From NCBI GenBank assembly GCA_037903475.1, contig JBAJFG010000370.1, forward strand, positions 1,912,501 to 1,976,500: DNA of 64,000 nt, in the 5' to 3' direction. Position 1 is the stretch's first letter, and each line of letters begins with the position of its first letter. The notes below the pieces were generated by a model. It did not search any database. It saw only the letters and a program-made list of their open reading frames with translations, and was not told the origin of the DNA. The DNA is from Ancylostoma caninum (taxonomy: Eukaryota; Nematoda; Chromadorea; Rhabditida; Ancylostomatidae). Positions 47,501 to 57,552 of this stretch are shown piece by piece. The translations under genes and the position numbers were made by a program.

Positions 47501-50115
47501 ACGAAATCCGAAAACTCACTTGGGACGTAATCTAGGAAATTACGGAAATATGCTTTTTAGGTTTGTACGTTCCTCCAGTTAAGAATGAAGGCTCTTGAAA
47601 GAGTTATGGCGTCATGGCTGCGAGCGATTTGTGCAGGTATGTTCCTCAAAATAGTATATTTTCTGAGCAAGTATACTTGGTTGTACTTAGTTGTTCATTC
47701 TATGTTCAGCTGGCTGAAAAGCGCATCCGAGTGCCACTGTTTCAGGAAAACTTCAGCTTGGTTGCGCGGCAAGTTTGCTACATTCAATGCGTTTTCTTGA
47801 AGCTAATGGGCGGCTTAACGATGTTGGTCATTCAAGGACGCAGGATTTGGTGGGCATTTTCGAAGTTTCACCTTACCGTTTTTGTATAATTGCTGTCAGT
47901 CTTCATTGCGGTTTGAAGTTGTCTAGCAAGAAACAATCTATTCTTCAGCGAAAGATCAAGTTGGCTCTACGACGAGATGTTATTGAGGAGGCCAGAGGAG
48001 AAACCGATCATTTGGTGAATTACTATTCGCATTCGTTGTAGTTTTCATTATTTTGACTTGGATTGGTTGTTTGTCTGGACTTTTCTTCGAAAATTCTTTG
48101 AAAAGAGATTATGTCCAGCTAATGTTACAGGTAGTGTTTATGTTGCCAGTAGCGTTCACACCTCAAGATGTGTTGATGCCAGCTGAGTGTCCGCATATTG
48201 TACGGAGGAAAATGTATGAGACGTATCCAACGTACCAGTTGCCTTCGTTCTTCATGCAGAATAATCCAACGTGAGTGCTCCTCTGTTTCCGACTGTTTTT
48301 CTATCCATACTCTGGCTTTGTTATAATCTTTTTTTTAATGCATACTTTCTTTTTATGGTTCAGCGAGATGACGAAAAATTCTATGTTGCCAGTGTATTGC
48401 CATTGTATAATATATTCGAAAAATTCAGCTGGAGGAGGAAAACAATAAAAGAATCATATTTTTCAACATCTGAGATATTATTGATTCGGATTGTTTTCAG
48501 TATGTGTTTACAAAATGTTGGCGACTCTCCTGAATCATCGAGAGTATTCACTATGCTGCCAGTGTTCCGAGAAACGCATAATGGTTATTTGTATGCTTGG
48601 CGACTCCCATACAAAGGCAATCAGTTGAAAGGTGTAGGTGGGTTTCTGAGCGCAGCGAAAGGCTAGACGAGACGTTTTGCCCTCTTTCTTTTCTTTTTGA
48701 ATTCTTCTTTAGAACCATTCCTGTATGAAATTACGTAATATCATAAAAGTAAAAGTCACATGACCTATCATATAAAATCGCTATGTTCACGGTATTTGAT
48801 TATTCTTTCAGTTCTGCTTCCATTTCTTACCTTTTTTTGTTTGTTTTTTTTGCATCCTAAATTGCTGACTTTCAAGCTTAGTTTTCTTGGTTTGTCAAAC
48901 TGTCGTTTCCTTTTTCGTGATTCCTCCAAGCTGCTGTTCATGGGACTTGTGTGGTGTGATTTTTGAAAATTAGGTTTTATTGATTTCGTGTTATGTTTGG
49001 GGTTCAATCATTGGTCTTTTTTGGCCCCGAACATATTGCGGAAACGATACGCCATATTAGTTCAAGAAAGAGTTCCCTTCTCTCAACATGCTCAAATTAC
49101 TGTTCCCACCTGCCTGCATTCTCGTCATTAATCTAGAATCTTGCACAATATTCTTTATCAGGTCTTATAAAACAACGAATGATAGTTAAGACATCATCGG
49201 TTCTGCATTTCAAATCCATATTTTCACGTCTAATGTCTGAATCCAGTTCCAAACCGGAGTGTGGACAACATTGGAATGTCTTCTTTTGGAATGTCTTACT
49301 TTTGCAATGACGGTGTTAAATTCTGAACCGGTAATTTATCGAATTTTCTTCAGTGCAAGTCGTAAGAGACAGTGGATCGGTTAAAACTGTGCGAGATGAG
49401 TTTTTCGGGAAATCTTCACTTTAGCTCATCGTAGCGAATGGTCAATCTTCCCAAGCCGACATAATAACAGCTGTGGTCAGAGTCAAGCGTCGTGATAATA
49501 ACAAATATGCACCTATGCGACCTTTCCTCTTCCCCAGGTCGGCAAAAATGCGGCCTACCTCCCACCCCCCCCCCCCCCATCCCCAGCGACCAACTGTTTG
49601 ATTTGAACTAATTTCTTTAATCTTTTCCCACACACCACCTTCTTCCCCCCATGGGCATATTTGTGATTTTTTAAAGTTCTCCTCAGATAATCTGCTACCA
49701 GTTTGCTACCAAATTTGGTTATGCACTTCATATTAATTCCTGCCCGTCTAGTTATATTCAGCAAGATCGCTTCTAAGAAAGGATTCTCGGGAAATTTATC
49801 TGATATGGGTCCGTCTTCTATTATTTTTCATATTTTCAAGTTCAAATCAGTTCTTTTTTTCTTTTCTTCGAAAAGATATATGGGTTCGTTCTGGATTCCT
49901 CTCACTGTTTCACATAGTTACTCTACCTGTTATTTTTGCAATTTTTTATGTATTCTATAATATCAACTGTTTTTACTTTAGAATCGGCTATAATGACCTG
50001 TACAGTGGATGTGTCAAAAATAAACAAGGCGATAGCTGAGCAGTCGATGATGTTCGTGCAAATGTTCGTGGTGAAATCGACATGTTCTGCATCGAGTAAA
50101 CAAAAAGTGGAGTGA
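35549..50115 (+). CDS. Ankyrin-repeat and coiled-coil protein, about 20 exons, 778 residues
   Basis: Exons: 35549-35620, 37380-37568, 37631-37717, 38539-38691, 38789-38919, 41303-41423, 41490-41588, 43014-43097, 43166-43249, 43350-43454, 43622-43734, 43867-44012, 47188-47264, 47323-47418, 47561-47636, 47746-48014, 48131-48270, 48364-48393, 48501-48631, 49982-50115. All phases agree and the sum is 779 codons. Residues 25-70 are Ser-rich, and 140-205 are a charged K/E/R coiled coil (KQRKEREKLEKKERDR). Residues 435-520 read like ankyrin repeats (AVHFAAISGHPCQLNVLLSHG, then APVHYLVE). The rest is unassigned. There is no signal peptide, so it is probably intracellular. Exon 11 has a weak acceptor (TTAAAG), intron 9 is GC-AG, and exons 18-19 are least certain: an alternative end at TAA 48446 is possible. 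I do not recognise the family. Confidence 0.72.
36436..36980. mobile_element. 545-bp inverted-repeat element in intron 1, 8-bp TTGTACAG flanks
   Basis: Arms of about 240 bases begin TAGAGGCTATCTCTACATAT and share TTTAATTCGGCTCCTTGG. The right arm is the reverse complement. TTGTACAG occurs on both sides (36428-36435 and 36981-36988), an 8-bp target duplication such as hAT-type elements make. The terminal bases do not match perfectly, so the exact ends are uncertain by a few bases. Confidence 0.8.
37029..37299. mobile_element. hAT-type MITE in intron 1, 8-bp target duplication
   Basis: It begins CAGTGGCGGACGCAG and ends CTGCGTCCGCCACTG, with CTATTAGG repeated exactly on both sides (37021-37028 and 37300-37307). 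The CAGTGGCGGA ends and an 8-bp duplication are hallmarks of hAT elements. The interior is A+T-rich and ends in long C and G runs, with no coding. It lies about 80 bases before exon 2 of the ankyrin-type gene. Confidence 0.92.
39026..39842 (+). mobile_element. Mos1-type non-autonomous mariner element, copy II (complete), in intron 5
   Basis: The left end reads TTAGGTCGTCAAGTATGAAA and the right end TTTCATACTTGACGATCTAA, inverted repeats with one mismatch in the first 21 bases. TA flanks both sides (39024-39025 and 39843-39844). The 817-bp body aligns with 26220-27060 but encodes no transposase. It sits in the large intron between exons 5 and 6 of the ankyrin-type gene. Confidence 0.9.
43250..43349 (+). 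other. GC-AG intron
   Basis: Exon 9 of the ankyrin-type gene ends AAG and the intron begins GCAAGT, the strong context known for GC-AG introns. The alternative GTAAGG five bases earlier would put the next exon out of frame with an early stop. The intron ends ATTAAG. Confidence 0.55.
44744..44779. repeat. Perfect 13-bp hairpin in intron 12
   Basis: AATATTCATCATT at 44744-44756 is matched by AATGATGAATATT at 44767-44779 with a 10-base loop. No function is known. Confidence 0.7.
45484..46333. mobile_element. 850-bp long-TIR element in intron 12
   Basis: The ends read GGTGCATAATTAATG on the left and GGTGCACAATTAATG in reverse complement on the right. Similarity continues inward for about 200 bases through TCTACATTAACC/ATTCGCC and AACTTCGGGAAAGC/ACTTCGGTAAAAG words. 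A 128-codon plus-strand frame begins inside the left arm. It has no recognised motif and may be all that is left of a protein, or chance. The element explains part of the 3.2-kb intron between exons 12 and 13. Confidence 0.7.
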
Positions 50116-51031
50116 ACGGGTGCGCGGCACGGTTTACTTACGTAATAATATATTTCTGCTTTGTGATTGCTTACTCCTTTCGATATTCTCTATCCTTTGA
50201 TACAGTAGGTGTGATGGTGTTGTAATTATTTTCTAGTTTGCTTGCCAATTATTATCCCTTTTGCTAATAATTAAGATTTGATTTATCCGCGGGCTCTTTG
50301 TATGTGTAATCACTCGCATAGCGTTTATGTACTCGTTTAATGTGCACCACGCTCAGCTCTTTCCAACAACCAAATCTTGATGTTCAGCTGTTAGACGTGG
50401 AAAATTCCTTTCAAGTGACTTGCATACGGCTTACATAACTATGGCGGAAGTACTAGTTACGTGACATTCTGAGTTGGAATGTGCGCAGACGTGAAGCTTA
50501 ATAGCGAGCTTTTGTTTGTGAGCTGTGAAAAATTGGCAGACATGATGGTTTCAACAGATGTAGCAAATTTCTATATAAATCATCTTCTCTACTTCTATCA
50601 GACCGGGGATTGCATGACTTCTACGCAACATCGGTGTTCCTTTTAGAAATTTGTAAATACGCTTGCTTTGCTCGAACTGTACCTGTTTTAAAGCATATTG
50701 TAGCCCTATAGGTTTTAGGTTTCTCCTATGATGAGTCAGCATAGTTATTGCGATTGAGTGGTTTTCTTTGTATCTACTTTCAATGTAGAAAGATTTCTAG
50801 TAGCGTTCTATAGCTGTAAGGTGTTGAAGATTCCATGTTGGTGGTTATACTTTCTATGTCCCTCAAGTAAGTACGTGTTTTGTAAAGTTTTTATCATGAA
50901 ACTTTGCCTGACGTCTTGCACTAGCTAATCTGCGGTAGCAGGCAGGCTCAACATAACAAAGACAATTGTTTATTAAAAGGTTCTTCCAAGAATATACACA
51001 AAATGCAAGAGGCATGCTGAGCGTTGCGGGT
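50116..51031. other. 3' flanks of two converging genes
   Basis: This is A+T-rich sequence after the ankyrin-type stop at 50113-50115. No AATAAA is seen in the first 200 bases on the plus strand. On the minus strand AATAAA (plus TTTATT at 50969-50974) lies 58 bases beyond the stop of the next gene. No exon is supported here. Confidence 0.45.
50969..50974 (-). terminator. Polyadenylation signal AATAAA
   Basis: This is the minus-strand AATAAA about 58 bases downstream of the stop codon of the secreted-protein gene at 51032-51561, a usual distance for a nematode poly(A) signal. Confidence 0.55.
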
Positions 51032-51561
51032 CTATTTAGCAAAATCGTACTTAAAGGTGTCATTCATAACTACGTTCTTTATTATCTCGTAGTCGATAGA
51101 GGCACGTTGGTGACAGGTTCGTTCGTTGTCATTGTTTAGAAACATGCCTGAAACAATGGCATTGTCATATGACAGGCTTTGATGGTTCTTAGTAAGAAAA
51201 AGTCTAGGGTGAAAAAAACTGTGGGTCATAAATATTGTTGTAAACGGGGAAAGGAAACATGTAAAAACTCACAAAAGTTCCAGGTAACTTTCAGACCGTT
51301 ATTGGCATACTTTAAACATTCCTGTTGTCGTTCCTGACAGTTGCTCTTCTTTAACTTTGTTTCACACTTTGCTTTGTACAATTTGCATAGTTCTTCCTGA
51401 AATGTGGTCAAATTGAATTTGCCGAACAACTGGGGCATAGAGAAACTGGTTCTACTGTACGTATTCATGCTAAAAACACTGGAACCATGAATCAGTCTGC
51501 AACAGACTAATAATAGGTGGAGAATCGGATGAAAAGGGAGATGTTCCATCTTGTTTTTCAT
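51032..51561 (-). CDS. Secreted cysteine-containing protein; frame break at a homopolymer
   Basis: Exon 1 (51561-51273) starts MKNKMEHLPF and has a hydrophobic signal core (HPILHLLLVCCRLIHG). It then carries spaced cysteines (ELCKLYKAKC, SNCQERQQEC). It ends at GTGAGT. A 54-bp intron ending CCCACAG leads to 51218, where the best reading continues to TAG at 51032 through NNDNERTCHQRASIDYE. The two exons total 476 bases, one short of a whole number of codons. The mismatch lies next to a run of seven T on the coding strand at 51218-51212. Either one base was lost there (assembly error or real mutation), or the protein ends earlier in another frame. The family is unknown; nematode secreted six-Cys proteins are a loose comparison. 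Confidence 0.6.
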
Positions 51562-51896
51562 TACAAGGTCGCTTTGCCCTTGAACTAGGTCTGCTTATGA
51601 GATAATCACGACGACTGCAGCATTTCTTAATGCAGCTGTAATTTTCCATGTCATCCACAGGCATTTACGCGCGAGAACAGCAAAACGTTAGCCGAACTAC
51701 GGATTGTTTTGAGTCAAGGTTTGGCTTTTTCAAGTCGGGAACTGTGACGTAGTGAGGACTCATGGGACTACAGGTGAAACACACAGCCATAGTCAAGGAT
51801 CGCTGTTGGTTCTTTCTGCCAGACATGCAAAAATGCGTCGTTAGGCCAAAACAGGTCTAATTCGATTTTTTCAAGAGTAACATCGGTATGTACTAG

Positions 51897-52271
51897 TTGT
51901 CCTATAGGATAGTTCTACTGGATGTTGTACAAGAACTAATACGATTCGGGCGCAGCCGCACCGAAAATCTGCTCCATACTAGTGGGCATGGGGATTTGCG
52001 CAGTACATACGTATCACAACTAATAGTTGAGTCCACAGCAGTAACACAGTTGTTTTCCTCTGCTCTGAGGGGAGGGGGATATTGCGAGAAACCCACATGG
52101 TTGAGGATGCTGCAATCATGCTCAAGAGCAGACATCTGGATTGAATCCTCGTGGTACAACGGAGATCCTAAGCCAGAAACAGGCTGCGGTTCACAGTCAG
52201 AACAGGATTTGAGAGAAAAAAAAACGGATCTTTCAGTGAGGCCGCTCCATATATTCTACGGAGCTGCATAG
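51897..52271. other. Region open on both strands; strand undecided
   Basis: A 124-codon plus-strand frame (51897-52271) and a minus-strand frame of about 115 codons ending at 51902 overlap almost completely. The minus frame has even Cys spacing (SCSDCEP, EHDCSIL, ENNCV, SCDTYV) and the plus frame has LLDVVQELIRFGRSR. Neither has a convincing pair of splice sites or a known motif. One of them may be an exon or an old transposon piece. Confidence 0.35.
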
Positions 52272-52886
52272 AGAACTAATTTCATAGAGTTCCCTAGGGT
52301 TATTGGTTGGGATGGGTGCAATTACGTACTTGGTTCCATTCCCATTCCTCTCCGCTGCTTTCTGTGGCCCTGCCGGAGATTCATGCGAACGGACCCTGTG
52401 GTGGTCCTGGAGCAAGAGGGGGGGGGGGGAGCGTCTGCCTTCACGCCATGAATGGGTCAGCAAAAAAGTTAAAATAATATCATCAAACAGCTGAAATTTT
52501 TGAATCAGCTCATTTTTCATTCTATTCTTGTTATTCTTGTTATATTAAAATTTTCTAATTATTTCAGTTCATGATTAATTTTCGAACAACTCGTTATCAA
52601 GATTTTTAGCTATCGAGATCCCTTTTCTGGCATGAATCCCGATATCTCTTTCCCCCCCTCCCGTACCATCGTGAGACCCAGGCGGTGGCATTTTTCTATG
52701 CTACGGGGTTGTGGAGCATTACATCGCAAACAACGTTTGTACTATACGTGTCGCCCTCGTATCATTTTCCACATCATAGAGCCAAAGAGAGTATGAACGA
52801 GGTATGGATGGGAGATGTGTACATAGATGGTTCGGCCAAATCAGCATCCTTTACATCTTATTCCTATAGATTAATCATTGAATTCC

Positions 52887-53622
52887 TTAATTGTTGGGAA
52901 TGGAATACTCATTTGCGGAGATTCTACTCCGGCGAAAATTGCTGTGCAACAAACACACAAAAAACAGTGACGAGTAACAAAGTGCCTCTTGAGTATAACT
53001 GGTTAGGTGATTCACGCTGGGCATTTTTATGAGCACAAGTTGACAAATGCATTGTTTACGCAACTCCATGCAAACTACCGTATACGCTTGGCTGGGACAA
53101 GTGTAGGGTAAACAAAAGGGGTGGTGCTCAACACGAACAGAGGTAATAGGAAAATAACAGGCGATTCTGACACTCATGTTTTGAGCAAACCGCATTAATT
53201 GGCGAATAACTGACTTGCACTGAGAAATGCCATGCGGAAACAAAACTTAATTATTGATTAAGGAAAAAACGAAACGGCAGAAAGGACATTAGTGCGTCTT
53301 CCAGCGGAACATGACCAGATCCTCTTCGGGGGTGTTAGCGAAACTCTTTTCCTAGATGTGTGTTTTCTTTTCTGCCTACCTTCGAATGACATTCTTCTTT
53401 TCCACTCGTACGGCTGAGGGGCTTAGCTTCACATTCAAGAGAATTTGCAAGGTAAAGTTCTCCCGTTTCGTTAAGTGAGCTAGCGGAGATGACACTATGA
53501 GAATCAGAACGAGAAAATGTCCGGTACTTGAAGAGGCCGGAGAGGAACTCAGGCCGAACGCACAAGTGCTCAGCTGTCATAGTGTTTGGTACTGGCTCGG
53601 CATATCTCATAACCAGGGTAAA
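52887..53622 (-). CDS. Gene fragment, two exons in phase, unknown Cys-containing protein
   Basis: A minus-strand exon at 53622-53380 of exactly 81 codons lies between GTTGACCAG and AAG|GTAGGC. It reads QFTLVMRYAEP over its acceptor and later SLNETGELYLANS. A 160-bp intron ending TTTCTCAG leads in the same phase to a second exon from 53219. That exon is rich in cysteines (ACYFPI, FCLPYTCPSQ, VVCMELRKQCIC) and stays open to a stop at 52887. The true donor of this exon is uncertain. The TLVMRYAEP wording recalls beta-sandwich segments of large extracellular proteins such as laminin alpha chains, but this is weak. A good 54-bp intron lies just upstream (GTAAGC at 53676), yet the exon before it has an in-frame stop. 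So the gene may start at ATG 53610 with spliced 5' leader exons, or begin further upstream. Confidence 0.42.
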
Positions 53623-54400
53623 CTGGTCAACAACTCCAGGTCAAGAGGGGAAATTCGAGAGCGTTAACACGCTTACATCTCAATCATGCATGCCGGCGCA
53701 AGCTATAGTTATTGTAAGACTGTACATAGTGTTGCTTTGGAACGTCACATCTTTGATTCACAACATTCTACACTGTGGAAGGTTTCCCTTGCAAACTGGA
53801 CATTACGTAGCACTTACAATTCGGAGTAATCCCAAAGACAATATTTTTGCCTCAAAATTATGTCAGCCAGATGAAAATGTAGGTTTGAAGCAGGCCTAAG
53901 GACTACTCGAAATGTTGAAGTGAAAGAAAGAAAAGTTGTTCACAGTAAGCACCCAGAAAACTCGCATCGCATAAGATGAGTCAACTTGTCGAGCGAACGA
54001 ATAGTTGATGCTTCTTCAAAGAAAACCGTTCGCTTCTTCAGTGTCGGAAGAACAATCTGGATTTGAAGAAGAATATCCATAACATCCCAAACTCTCAACA
54101 CTCACTCTCAACAAAGTGGCTTATTCACTACCAGGAATGTAGGAGAACTAAGATTTTTCTTAGGCTATCTAGTATCAATGGTAGCCTGAGATAAAGAAGC
54201 GAGAGGAAAACACCAGAAACGGTCAATCTACCATACTTTAACAACCTCACCCAAATGGCATTGGTCCAACTACTCAAGCCTAGGAGATTTTTGTGTAATT
54301 TAATTTGGACCTGGTTACATCATCAGAAAGATAGTTAATCTCATACCCGTGGATAGCAGTTGGATACAGACAACACCACGTTTGGGTAAATATGTAGATG

Positions 54401-54458
54401 GGTTCCAGATAAAGAGTAAATTTGGGTACATCAACACGTTTACCTGTGATAGTCTCAG
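54401..54458 (-). repeat. Dispersed motif, copy 3 of 3 (inverted)
   Basis: On the minus strand it reads GGTAAACGTGTTGATG, then AAATTTACTC and TATCTGGAACC. This is the same order as the copies at 162 and 18463 but more diverged. It lies within a minus-strand open frame (54528-54280). Confidence 0.35.
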
Positions 54459-54996
54459 TGATGTTTCCGGTTCCAAGGGATATGCTGAACACGGAGATAT
54501 TTACAGTTTTGAGCAAAAATGGCGTCAACCCGTCTTCGAGCCATTATTTTGAGGAAATTACGGGCGTAACTTCGGATGATATTGTGTTTATCCAACTTTA
54601 CGCCAACACAAGGGTTGGTTTCGTACACCCAGCGCAAAATTAGTTGAGCAATGGTGCAAATGCATCTGCATACTTACGGACAGTCCACGGGGCAGGACCC
54701 AAGTGACATAATCACTGAGGAGATAGGCTCTCACCAAATCTCCCCTTTTAGTCTCGCAGCAGTACTATGCCCGTGATTCTGTAGAGTCGGTTTGTCATGT
54801 TTGTCATCTCTATCACCTGATTTGACACCGATTGTAAATTCACAACTATGGATAGTGACAGCCACGGCTAGGATTCATGAACGTAAGCGACAAAACCAGG
54901 TTAGTAAACTAACTTTGCCGCTCTGTAGTTCTCAACGTTATTTAATCATTGCGCTAGTTGGCCACGATAACCGCAGTCTGCTAGACGAATCCCAGC

Positions 54997-55425
54997 TCAG
55001 CTTGCTGCTCTGTTGGGTAGCCCGTGGTTTATGGTTCGCTCCTTGCAAATCGATACTATATCATCTCTGATGGCTTTTTCCTGGGGCCCTTGCATGGCAA
55101 GCTAAAGCTGATTTTCACTCTCCCTGGCCTCGTAATCCAGCACATCCGACGGGTTTACACTAGTCGTAAAACTGCCACTTAGCGGTTTTGCAGCGAAATG
55201 GCAGATGTGGACTTTTTCTTCTCTTCGAACCACAACCAATGAGTACCCTAATCGTAAAGCAAGAAGTTGTCGATGGGCGCACAACGTTCCGAACGATTCG
55301 GATGAATCATTGGCAATGAATGATTAGTAATAAATTGCACTTACCGTTGGGAAATCAGGTTTCTCAGAGTTGGCGAGCAGTATAGTAGCGAAGAACACCA
55401 GCAAGCAAATTATCCTCGTTTGCAT
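54997..55425 (-). CDS. Short secreted peptide precursor, 61 residues (tentative)
   Basis: Exon 1 (55425-55345) encodes a textbook signal peptide (MQTRIICLLVFFATILLANS) and ends in phase 0 at ACG|GTAAGT. A strong acceptor, TTCAATTCCAG, sits three bases before the ATG with no coding exon evident upstream, so the mRNA is probably trans-spliced. The proposed exon 2 (55101-54997) follows an acceptor CAGCTTTAG and continues in phase. It reads MQGPQEKAIRDDI and ends LPNRAAS. The mature peptide would be about 42 residues with one cysteine. No neuropeptide cleavage motif or known family is seen. Exon 1 is well supported. Exon 2 is less so and other downstream exons are possible. Confidence 0.5.
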
Positions 55426-55428
55426 TTC

Positions 55429-55439
55429 CTGGAATTGAA
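55429..55439 (-). promoter_or_regulatory. Probable trans-splice acceptor
   Basis: On the minus strand TTCAATTCCAG lies immediately before GAAATG of the signal-peptide exon. The very short 5' leader and the absence of an evident upstream exon point to spliced-leader addition. Confidence 0.5.
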
Positions 55440-57240
55440 AGTCAAGACTGGTTCATTTGAACTAACACAAAGGAAAACATGGCGAGAGGAAGCGAAAGTC
55501 ATGGAGGTGCACATCGAAAGACAGCGAACATTGGGCGAAAGTGCAGGCGTAGTTCAGGTCGAGGGGTGAATCTGCTGCAAAATTGGAGCGAACTCATCCG
55601 GGGACTGGATTGTGGAGTGGTTGGTTTTTGCGCCAACCAACGTTAGCAGGTTTCGACCCCCCGATCGAGTGTGAACAATACTGCTGTGTGTGTCGCATCG
55701 TGATCACAATGTCGCCGGACAAGTTGGTGCCGGCTGTATAACCCGGGGAAGTTTCCAGTAGTTTCTAGGAACTTCCGGGTTGGCATAGTTCGCTAGGAAA
55801 ACAATGAGATCACGATGTCAACAACAGAATGGCCAAAGAAAAAAAAACGGAAGGGGGACAGTTATAGTCCGACTTAGCGCATGTACCAGGGACTAGATAC
55901 CAGCGGCTTTAAATGCACAAGAGAACGGAATTGTAGTAGTCGAACAAAGTCGAAATTTCGAATATTGAAAGAGAAGAGCAGTACAACCCTAGAGGGAAGA
56001 TAAGAAGAGCTGTAGGAGCTTGCCTTTTTCGAATATTCGAAATTTCTAGTCGTTGCCCATACTATTATAGAAACTAAATTAATGTGTACTGGTTCCAAAC
56101 AGAGCTTCAGAGTGAATTATAGGAAATTTATTATATAAATTGTGCATTTTGTGGAATTCAGCCACTTTCAGGGCAAGATTCAGGAGAAATTCGCAACACA
56201 CACTTTCAAAATCATAAGTTGAATGAGTTCATCTCGCTTGAATTTTGGATAGACTAAAGGTAAAATCGGTGCCTACCCGCAGATTCCCCTGCAGCATTGC
56301 TTTTCCTCGCGCTTTTCTAGAATAAAGACGGGAGCCACAGATGCAGCATCACTAGGAGTGGTACTATAAATTTAATATTTTTCCAGTGATTTTCTCATAT
56401 TAAGAATACAGTGGTTATAACTCCTAGCTTTTGGAATTAACGACTGAAAATCTATAAGCCATCATTGAAGGAGTTGTTCCATGACTGCGCTATTATGGTC
56501 CGAGGGTATCAAAGCCCAAACAAGGATGGATGCCGACATTGCCAGGCCATAAGACCCTCATAGACCCGAATCCAATCTGCAGCAGAGTTTTTCGATAAAA
56601 GAAGAAGTTTCCCTGTTTTCCTCCTCCAGAGCTGCGGACTTCGACCTACTGGACTCAGGAAACACCCTCAAAATTGTTCTATTTCAAGATTTCTCCCAAC
56701 GAAGGAGGGATATTGATGCTTTTTTAAAGGATCTAAGTACATCGCGGTTCCTTTCCATTCAACCAGGCTCCTTCCTGAACTTCGGCACTTAGGTACTTCT
56801 TAGGAGGGTTTCTATAGAAGTTCAATAGAAGGTGTTTATGGGTCAACAGGTGTGAAATAATCTAGGCTGCGCCGGAAGTGCTTCCCTCGCCAAAAAAAAA
56901 CCGCGTAGAACACGGATGATATGATTTGAATCCCCTATTGCACTCCACTCCATAGACCTCTGCGCTCAACTTTGCACCGACATGGCCTGAATTACTGTCT
57001 GATTCAGCTAGTCGCATGACTACTCAAAGAAGAATAAGACCAAGCCATAAGTGGCCCTATAAAAAACGGAACACTCGAGCAGAGTTCTCGCTCACGAACT
57101 ATACTGTAAAATTGTTGTTGAGTTAATGCACTAAACAAGTTTGCTCTGCTGCCCAACATTACACTTGTTTTCGAATATTTGCCACAACCTCATTTGAGAA
57201 TGTTGAGGATGGTCCGGAGTGACTGTTCTGTGCTACTCAA
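55440..57240. other. No gene recognised
   Basis: Bases 55440-55860 form the presumed promoter side of the small minus-strand gene. TTCGAATATTCGAA-type words recur near 55955 and 56030 around a short inverted repeat. The remainder is unpatterned. Confidence 0.4.
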
Positions 57241-57552
57241 AAAGTAATTTTGAACCTGAGCACTGACTGGGAAACTGGATCTGAGAGCTGTGGTCACAGT
57301 TTCATGGAAAATAACCAGAAATACTGTCTCGCTCCTTTTTGCACTTTGCTCAGGTATGATCTAATATCACTGATCGGTCTCAAAAGGACGTCAGAGAGCT
57401 TTTGAGAGTGATCAGTGATATTAGATTAGTTCATACCTGAGCAAAGTGTGAAAAGGAGCGAGACAGTATTTCTAGTTATTTTTCATGAAACTGTGACCAC
57501 AGCCCTCAGATCCAGTTTCCAAGCCAGCGCTCAGGTTCAAAATTACACTTTC
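57241..57552. mobile_element. Near-perfect palindromic element, 312 bp
   Basis: Arms of about 145 bases are almost identical in reverse complement. One arm carries GTAATTTTGAACCTGAGC, TGTGGTCACAGTTTCATG and TACTGTCTCGCTCC. They are separated by only a short centre near 57389-57400 (GACGTCAGAGAGC). There is no coding capacity and no clear target duplication. Such close arms suggest a recent origin. Confidence 0.85.

Noticed and set aside
47850..47899. Possible 50-bp intron (GTGGGC to GTCAG) in exon 16
   Set aside because: Removing it shifts the frame into a stop. The unspliced reading stays open and joins exon 17 in phase.
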